Below, in pieces: positions 56,801 to 64,000 of a stretch of DNA of 64,000 nucleotides. Both the position numbers and the translations under genes were made by a program. The notes under the pieces were generated by a model that was not told where the DNA came from, searched no databases, and saw only the letters and a program-made list of their open reading frames with translations. The stretch comes from Plectrocnemia conspersa (taxonomy: Eukaryota > Arthropoda > Insecta > Trichoptera > Polycentropodidae), in the NCBI GenBank assembly GCA_009617715.1, contig VTFK01000493.1, positions 186,001-250,000 on the forward strand. Direction: 5' to 3'. The number at the start of each line of letters is the position of its first letter. The stretch's first letter is position 1.

Positions 56801-57129
56801 ACTTACCTCCGTCCGATCGTGAGAGCGTTAGCGTTCTGCAGTGGGTGTAACAATCGTTGATTGTCATTTATAGACCAACCTGCGTTTTCATAGTCGGGGA
56901 ATTATTTACGTAAACTTCGAGCTTATATTTTCTTTGTTGCTAGGACGCGTAAATAAACAAGATGGCGGCCATCAAATGAAGCGGGAATGTCGTCGACGGT
57001 GCGAGTGGAGCGCGAGACATCCGGCGTGAAAGCGTCCGAGTTAGCGCTGGAGCCACCAGGCGTGAGAGCTCGAGAAAAATATTGACAGAGTATTACAACG
57101 CTTATAGATGGGATATTGTACACTGAACG

Positions 57130-57740
57130 TCCGGAAAGGGTAGTTCGGTGATATATTTGCCAGACGTTTGGCAACCATCTGGGCAAGGACTGTCCCAAGC
57201 CAAAGAGGACTAGGTGTTGGATTTACAGGGAGAGGACACAAAATAAACAGTCAACTCTGCAGCCCTTAAAAGTGAGAAAAGCTGGGAACGTCAGACTGGG
57301 TGAGTACCAAATTAGATCTTATTTACAGGTGAACGGTCATGGAGTAAATGTGTATATAGACACAGGATCTCAGCATAATTTATTGGCAGAAAATTGTGTA
57401 ACTTTGTTGGAGTTAGAGATAGAGCAGCAAATAACTCTTTGAAAAAAAGAGTATCGTGTCAAATATAATATTAGATTACTTTAACTTGAATTATATTTTT
57501 GCCTGGGGGGACAAATAACCTAGGGCCGGCCCTGTGCGGGTCCCATTCGGCTTGGCTAATTCGCCAGCGGTGTTCCAGAGAATTGTGAACAGTATGCTGG
57601 AAGGAAACAGCATAAGGAAATTCTGGCCATTGTGGATGATCTCCTAGTCCCTTCGGCAACGGTGGAGGAGGAATTATCTCTATTGGAACATGTGTCGACA
57701 TCTGTAGTATCGCTTTTCGTCGACGTGTTGTTTCTCAAAG
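57130..57740 (+). pseudogene. Ty3/gypsy gag-pol relic (zinc knuckle, protease, RT pieces)
   Basis: Successive pieces: CRTFGNHLGKDCPKPK (about 57165), a damaged zinc knuckle; VNVYIDTGSQHNLLAEN (about 57345), the aspartic protease active site DTG; and VPFGLANSPAVFQRIVNSML then AIVDDLLVPSATVEEEL (57540-57680), the RT palm with a VDDL box. Most of RT, RNase H and integrase is missing, and stops and frameshifts separate the blocks. A dead copy. Confidence 0.85.
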
Positions 57741-57785
57741 CCCAAAAAATATAAGAAAACTTCTTTCTTTCCTCGCAGTGTTCGT

Positions 57786-58345
57786 GGCATGCATGTCATA
57801 TACTTTCATTTACACAAAACCCTGTCTTGCGTACTTCGTCCCCGAGAAGCTTCTTCTATCTTCATGGATTTCATTAGATTGCTCGATCACCATATCTGTC
57901 CGCTTCCGGAATTAAATTTATCAGTGCGTCTTTCTGTGAAGAACCGGTTTTTAAAATTCTCAAGTCTTTTTGTCGATTATTTCTTTCAATTTAGTCATAT
58001 TTTGAAGTTATATATGTGTCGATTTGGCATAAAGAAAGGACTATTTGGGTGAAAATACGAAAGCATTTTTTCACCGTATTAGTTTACATATTGTTATCCT
58101 ATAAACTGATGTGCGCTTCTCGCTCTCTGCGCTATATCTCAAAAACTTTATCATACGAAGAAATGAATTTTACCAAAGTTGTATAACATTTTATGCTCTA
58201 CAAGTCTTGTGAAACATCTAATGACATAATATTTGAAAAAACGATTTTAGTGACCTTTGATATCTTGACTTGATGAGATTTTTTAGCTCATTTTAAAAAC
58301 GTCAAAATAAAGGTTTCTATCTTTCATTCCGAGATTTAGCCTTAT
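57786..58345. repeat. Inverted-repeat arm, left
   Basis: About 560 bp matching, inverted, 58870-59490. Shared landmarks are 'tggcatgcatg', 'atttacacaaaaccct', 'gcgtacttcgtccccgag', 'tctgtgaagaac' and 'tctatctttcattccgag'. Its inner end 'gactggact' abuts the gypsy fragment at 58350. Confidence 0.75.
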
Positions 58346-58349
58346 TTGA

Positions 58350-58740
58350 CTGGACTGGTATTGATCGGAATGTTTAATGGTCCTTACAAAATTTCTAAGG
58401 AGCTGGGTAATGACAGGTATCAAATTGTTGCACTTCAACGGAGTATACAAACTGTTGATTCAGAGATCGATAGGTCTGGGAGACAGGATTTGATTGATCT
58501 GTTAGAGAGTTCAAAACTGAGATCAGACCAGTTAGATGATAGGAGTTTATAGTTCTGGTTGAGAGATGGAGGCAATTATATATTCTATTAATGCAGATAT
58601 TAATTATTTCAGGATGGCCGATTGTTGCATCACATAGGAGCAGGGCGAGAAGTGAACCGAAGGAATGGCTAAGAAGGGGGACAGGGTGGAATAGACCAGC
58701 ACTCGCCATAGAAGACGATCATCGTTTCGGCACTGTGGCT
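58350..58740 (+). pseudogene. Ty3/gypsy integrase C-terminus and LTR-edge fragment
   Basis: A frame reads GPYKISKELGNDRYQIVAL, the chromodomain-like/GPY-F end of a Ty3/gypsy integrase, and just downstream DGRLLHHIGAGRE-like text. It lies precisely between the two inverted arms. It may belong to the same element as the pol pieces at 57130-57740, with the arms inserted between. Confidence 0.6.
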
Positions 58741-58869
58741 TGAGTGACCTAACTAAGATGAGGCACAAAGAAAATTAAACTTACAATGTAATAACTAAAA
58801 TTAAATGAATAAAAAAATTCCATGGATTTTTTACATTATTTTCTTAAAATTTAACTCACTTTATTTTAA

Positions 58870-59490
58870 GTCAAGTCAAATAAGTCGAAATAAAGGCTAA
58901 ATCTTGGAATGAAAGATAGAAAATTGAAATTTTGCATAAACCTTTGTTTTGACGTTTTAAAGACGGGCTGAAAAGTTTCGTAAGATCGATATCAATGGTC
59001 ACGAAAATCGTATTTTTGCAAATATCCCACTTACTTACGTTGCATGTCATTAGATGTTTCACAATACTTATAGAGCAAATAATTTTCTACAAGTTTGGTG
59101 ATATTCAATTCTTCGTATGATAACGGTTTTTAAGATATAACGCGGAGAGCGGGAAGCGCGCATCCCTTTATGAGATAACACTATAAACTACTGCGGTAAA
59201 AAAAATGCTTCCATATTTTCACGCAAGTGGTTGCTTTCTTTGTACCAAATCGACACATTTATACCTTCAAGATATGACTTAATTGAAAGAAAGAATGGAT
59301 AAAAAGACTTTTGAGAACTTTGAAAACGGATTCTTCACAAAAAGACGCACTAATAAATTTAATTTCGAAAGTGGTCCAATATGGTGAATGAGTAGTCTAA
59401 TCCATGAAGACAGAAGGAGTTTCTTGGGGATGAAGTACGCAAAATAGGGTTTTGTGTAAATGTGTATATGGCATGCATGCCACAAACACT
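58870..59490. repeat. Inverted-repeat arm, right
   Basis: Inverse of 57786-58345 with many substitutions and indels, so the arms are old or came from two different copies. The segment 'gtcaaaacaaaggt' plus 'ctttctat..ttcattccgag' is repeated a third time at 63180-63285. Confidence 0.75.
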
Positions 59491-59739
59491 ATCTGTGAGG
59501 AAATAAAGAAATTTTGTAATATTTCTTTAGGCTTTGCGAAACAACACGTCAACCCAAGAGATACTACAGATGTTAGTAAACTTGAAGAGTAGTTCACCCT
59601 TCACAATCCTTTCCCAAATATAAAGCAAATGGTATCTATAGTTGCTGTAAACTGCTACTTTTTCAGAGAATAACCGTACACAAAAAGGTATATCTACAGT
59701 ATGAATTAAGTTTTTATCCTACATCACTATTTGGCAATG

Positions 59740-60260
59740 CTGGCATGCGAAAGACTACTAGAGAAAAATTGTATAATAACATGGAGCCTGTCAATATTGA
59801 ACTGGATCAGGATAATGTAACATGCTTCTTCGATGGTGGATTTCTTCTGCGTCGCGTCGTATGGAACAAAGATGGTACTTTCTCCATCGTTCTCAATAAA
59901 AACGTCAACTATTTGCAAACGCATTTCGGTTCAAATATTGTTGTATTCGACGCTCAGACTACAGTAAAAACATAAAAGCAATAGAGGAGCATTTGAACAA
60001 CAAAAGACCACCATCATCGTTGGAGAAAATATTGACTGGATGGTTATTTTAATAAGACGAACCTACGTCAGCAAGAATTTGGGCGAACAGAAGAAGAGGA
60101 ATCTTGAGAAGCATGCCGACTGGTGATGATATTCAGAGGTGGACCGAGTAGCTTCTGATACCATTCACTAGGAAGTTGTTCAAACAATTACATCGGTACA
60201 ACATGGGCTAGGACTATCCTATCTAAACAAAAATACACCTTGCATTTTATCTCAAAGGTG
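59740..60260 (+). pseudogene. Unclassified repeated-protein relic
   Basis: A frame reads CFFDGGFLLRRVVWNKDGTF, then SIVLNKNVNYLQTHFGSNIV and VFDAQTTVKT, followed by broken frames with GWLF and WANRRRGILR. It resembles multicopy insect proteins with an FDGGxLLxxVxW block, whose function is unknown to me. Stops interrupt it. Confidence 0.4.
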
Positions 60261-60518
60261 GTGTGGACACAAATGTATTATTTTGTTATTTATTGTTTAT
60301 AAATTAAATTTATTACTTATAATGTATTTAAAATATTTATTTTATTTTAATAATTTAAAATTTTAATTATTATTGTCTCATAAATTTCTTATTTATAAAT
60401 TATTAATATTTTCATTATAAAATTAACTTTCTAAAGTGTACTAGGCATCACTATCTGTAGTTTATGTAGCATTATCCTATAAGCGGGTGCAGTTTGTAAG
60501 TTTTGTAAAATATCTATA

Positions 60519-62283
60519 CACCCACACCTCGCTATACGGCTGCTCTTTATACGGCCTTTCGCTATAACGGCCCTCTTCAATTAAGGCACGTTTTCGATTT
60601 ACGGCCTAAAATGTTTCGCTATAATGGCAAAAAAACTTTTTTTTTTCCATGTCAATTTTTAAAAAAATTTAAAAATAGATTTAATTTGCATAATTTTAAA
60701 ATGAAAGGTGAAGCAGCCAGCGCCGATGAGGCCGCATCTAAGGAATATCCCAATATTTTAAAGTGAATTATTGAAAGAGGTGGTCATAAACCTGAACAAG
60801 TGTTTAACGTAGACGAAACAGGACTTTATTGGAAGCGAATGCTTGATTGTACGTACATTTCAAAAACCGAAAAATCTGCGCCTGGTTATAAGGTGTCTAA
60901 AGAACGATTAACTTTGCTACTTGGTGCAAATGCCGCGGGTGATTTTAAGTTAAAACCACTTTTAATATATTTGTTCGAAAATCCATGGCCTCTTAAAGGA
61001 CTAAATAAAAAGCAATTACCCGTCATATGGAGATCCAACAAGAAAGCTTGGATGACTAAATACTACTTTGGAGGATTTGTTCAAAAATCACTTTTGCACA
61101 GAAGTGAAAAAATATTTGCGAGACAATAACTTAAGCAACAAGGCTTTGCTAATTTTGGATAATGCACCAGGGCATCCTACTAATTTATGCAAACTATCTG
61201 AAGATGTCATGATTGAGTACCTTCCGAAAAATACAACAGCTTTGATCCAACCAATGGATCAGGGTGCAATAGTCACTTTTAAGGCATATTACCTACGCCG
61301 AACTTTCCGACAACTTATAAGGGAAACCGATGGTAAATCTTCAATTAAAACATTTTGCAAAAATTATAACATCAAGGATGCTGTTTACAGCATCAGTGAA
61401 TCATGGAAGAAATTAAAATTAGCAACAATGAACCGTGTTTGGAAAAAATATGGCCAGAATGTGTAAAAAGTACTGATGCAGAAGTTAATTGCCTTCCTGA
61501 AATTAGGCAAAACATTTTGGATCTAGCACATGATCTCGGCCTTGAAGGTTTGAACGAACTTGATGTGCTTGATCTACTTGAAGCTGATAGGGAACCCCTT
61601 TTATATAAGGAACTCATTCAGTTGCAAGCTGAACCGGCATTTGACGAAGAGACAGAGCCTGTTGTATCCAAACAGCTAACATCAAAATAATTGTCGAAAG
61701 TTTTTTTCTATTTCGAACAAGGAATAAACATCTTCCTTGAAAACGATCCTAACGTCGAACTTAGCGCTAAAGTTTCTCGAGGAATTAACTCAGCCATTAG
61801 CTGTTATTAATCACTGAAGAACGAAATAGACAAAAAGGCAAGACAAACAACGTTGGACAATTTTTTTAAGCCAGGCCCATCCTTACCAGCGAAAAATGAG
61901 GACGACAGTGATCTGCAGCTTACCATTACTTCATCGTCTTCAGATTAAAGCAATTTAAAAAAAAATATGTATGTATTCATACACATATTTTATGTAACAT
62001 GAAGTTGTTTCATCTTTGTTTATGGATCATTGTTGGTTTTTAGAGTCTGTTATTATTTTATGTACAAATGTATGTACTTGTTATGTATGTATTTTTGATT
62101 TAAATGAAATAAAAAGATAAAATGCATTTTAAATGATAAACCATGTTACATATTTAACAAATTTGGAACTGATCCCATTGAATTTGTATGAATTTGTTTA
62201 GAATAATTGATTCGTTATACGGCTTTTCGCTTTGAGGCCAAGTTTCGTGGAACGTATCTAGGCCGTAAAGCGAGGTATGGGTG
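60519..62283 (+). mobile_element. Tigger-type DNA transposon, complete ends, TA target duplication
   Basis: Starts CACCCACACCTCGCTATACG after TA (60517-60518). Ends with the inverse of CACCCATACCTCGCTTTACG before TA (62284-62285). Subterminal 'tatacggc'-type repeats recur at both ends (60551-60605; 62217-62270), as expected for transposase binding. 1765 bp, shorter than full-length Tigger elements because the transposase N-terminus is missing. Confidence 0.92.
60700..61950 (+). pseudogene. Tigger transposase, N-terminally deleted, frameshifted
   Basis: The frame from about 60700 has one early stop and then FNVDETGLYWKRM (first Asp) through LPVIWRSNKKAWMTKYYF. A frameshift near 61065 leads to EDLFKNHFCTEVKKYLRDN, LLILDNAPGHPTNL (second Asp) and TTALIQPMDQGAIVTFKAYY (third Asp). 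Another shift near 61440 gives the tail with ILDLAHDLGLEGLNELDV, and RQTTLDNFFKPGPS follows about 61850. All three catalytic Asp are still encoded, but the CENP-B-type DNA-binding domains are absent and at least two frameshifts prevent translation. Confidence 0.9.
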
Positions 62284-62334
62284 TAGTCTGTTTTTTTAAA
62301 ACAGTCAGTCGACAATAACAAATGCACGCGGGGT

Positions 62335-62475
62335 TCACGTGATCGCTGAGTACAGGGCTGAATCAGAACAAATAAACGAATTTTGTTAAATAAATAAAAC
62401 ACTTCATTCATTTTAAAAACATTTACAACTAGAAAATACGTAAAAACTAATACTAAAGGCAAGGATTACAAATAA
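62335..62475 (+). repeat. Dispersed repeat R5, copy 2
   Basis: Matches 21715-21840 ('ttcacgtgatcgct', 'cagggctgaatcagaacaaat'). Confidence 0.5.
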
Positions 62476-63019
62476 ATCATATTTTTAATACTAAATATAA
62501 AACAACTTATTGAAATAAAGCAAATAAAATCGATTTGAGGAATCAATTCTAGTTTACATTAATAAAAATGACTATTTAATTCTATCACATTATCTAATTC
62601 CCATATATAAATTTCAACCTTATCCTTAACATACTCAACACATTTTTTCCATATTTCTGGCGTTATTGTCCCAAAAGCCCCATAAAATAATTTATACATT
62701 TCTGAAAATTTAAAGTTATTATGTTTATATACTTGAATAATTCAATAAATTGATTTTTTACACACTCCTGCCTTTGTTGATAATTTGTCAATAATTTGGT
62801 TGGGATTTCCCAAAATTTCCCTTTAATATATATTTAAGTGTTTTTTTTTTTAAATAATTATGTTATTTCTTTTAGTCCGTTTTTTTGGAGGACTACAGGG
62901 GTTAATTTTAGTACTGGTGTCCGTAGCAGACATTTTTACACTTTAAAAAATTCGACAGCCATATGCATACAAATAAAATCTCGCAAACAGCAAACCAATA
63001 CTACCATGTTGAAATAGTA
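62476..63019. other. Nothing recognised
   Basis: AT-rich, no frame or RNA gene. Confidence 0.5.
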
Positions 63020-63290
63020 TTTTGGGGTGGATCCGTTCAAGTGAACGACCAGTTAGAAGCTTTCTGTGAAGAACACCTGATTGTCACGCATTGAGCACTG
63101 TTTACAAGCGCTGACTGTTGGAAGAAAATAGAGTGTAGTGACATCTAACGTATAGGAAGCGAGATATTTGCAAAAAACGATTTTTATGATATCTTTACTA
63201 GCGGACCCCGTCTTAAGAATGTCAAAACAAAGGTCTGTGCAAAATTTCAGCTTTCTATTTTTCATTCCGAGGTTAACTTCTGATATGACT
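63020..63290 (+). repeat. Third, partial copy of the 57.8/58.9-kb arm sequence
   Basis: Has 'tctgtgaagaacacctg' and 'aatgtcaaaacaaaggtct' then 'tttcattccgag' and 'gactggact', in the same order as within the arms. Single copy here with no inverted partner. Confidence 0.6.
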
Positions 63291-64000
63291 GGACTATTAA
63301 ATTAAATTATGGGACGCATCCCTAACTTTTCAACTAAGCTGTGATTTTTTTTATGCAGTATCCTGTGAACGCTCCACTGCATGAAAAGTCCGCAATATAT
63401 TTCTTCAATCTTTATAAAAATTGTTTGAATTGTGCAGCCGTAGGATCGCGAAATAACTAATCCAGTGGATGTTGAACTTAGCTGGTAAGTAGCAATTGCT
63501 AATTGGCAAACTTAAAAACAACCGCAAAATACTTGTAAATACGCTCGCCTGCAAACATCTAGGATTAAATTGTATCTGATGGAACGGAATGGAGAACTGT
63601 AGAGGTAAAATAAGGAGAAAGCTTAGAATGTGATTTTAATGATTTATTATATAATGGTTCAATACATAAAAAAAATCGCCACGAACATATCAAAATATTA
63701 CAAAAACAATTCATTCCTGTTGACACAATACACACTGTTTCTTTGCTTGAAATATTATATCACATATTTCTAGATCAAATCTATTTGTCGATATACATGT
63801 TTTTATATATTACGATGGCCACATAATTAAGCCTATATTGAAAAGAATATTTATAATGATAATAATAAAAAGAATTAATTTAAAGTAACACCCACTACTT
63901 AATTTGATGACCAGAAGACTGATCTTACCAACGGCAATATACAACAGCTACAAACTGTGGTAGTACTCAATGTGTAAGTTTAGAAATTAATTGAAGGGTG
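63291..64000. other. Nothing recognised at window end
   Basis: AT-rich; no further PHD-PWWP gene exon recognised. Confidence 0.45.

Overview
This window is a stretch of AT-rich animal nuclear DNA, most likely from an insect. The reasons are GT-AG introns, long gene-poor intervals, and a transposon population typical of arthropods (Tc1/mariner, pogo/Tigger, hAT MITEs, Helitron, MULE, Ty3/gypsy, non-LTR LINEs). I cannot name the order or species from sequence alone. I found no operons, tRNAs, rRNAs or CRISPR arrays.

Two host genes are well supported, both on the + strand. The first is a complete TTC39-type gene (Iml2/TTC39 tetratricopeptide family) with 13 coding exons between 20380 and 38933. 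All splice sites are canonical, the phases join perfectly, and the protein is 577 residues. Its first coding intron is about 11 kb and full of transposon debris. The second is the 5' part of a PHD-PWWP chromatin gene resembling NSD/Mes-4 H3K36 methyltransferases, with five exons from 51010 to 55332. Its open frame runs into an intron that does not end inside the window, and no AWS/SET domain is visible.

Region by region: 1-20 kb is intergenic, with several repeat families, a 630-bp TIR element, a 512-bp TA-flanked MITE, a 130-bp-arm hairpin, and mariner, Tc1 and LINE relics. From 20 to 39 kb lies TTC39, with a pogo-like transposase relic, LINE fragments, a hAT MITE nested in another hAT MITE (both with 8-bp target duplications), an unclassified repeated protein family in intron 7 and MITEs in introns 10 and 12. 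From 40.5 to 48 kb two decayed paralogous BTB/POZ gene copies lie in the same orientation. Between them is a layered insertion: a MULE-like relic apparently split by a Helitron, which carries a short LTR retroelement with a 4-bp target duplication.

The most unusual object is that LTR element (41963-43331). Its Gag reading frame runs directly into sequence that looks like a fragment of the RNA-binding protein gene alan shepard (shep/RBMS), including the start of an RRM. This looks like retroelement capture of host mRNA. From 48 to 51 kb is intergenic, with another hAT MITE and a 43-bp tandem duplication. From 55 to 64 kb is transposon-rich: gypsy pol pieces beside about 560-bp inverted arms, and a Tigger element with both ends and its TA target site but no DNA-binding N-terminus.

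Boundaries of decayed elements are approximate. Family assignments rest on motif recognition, with no database search.
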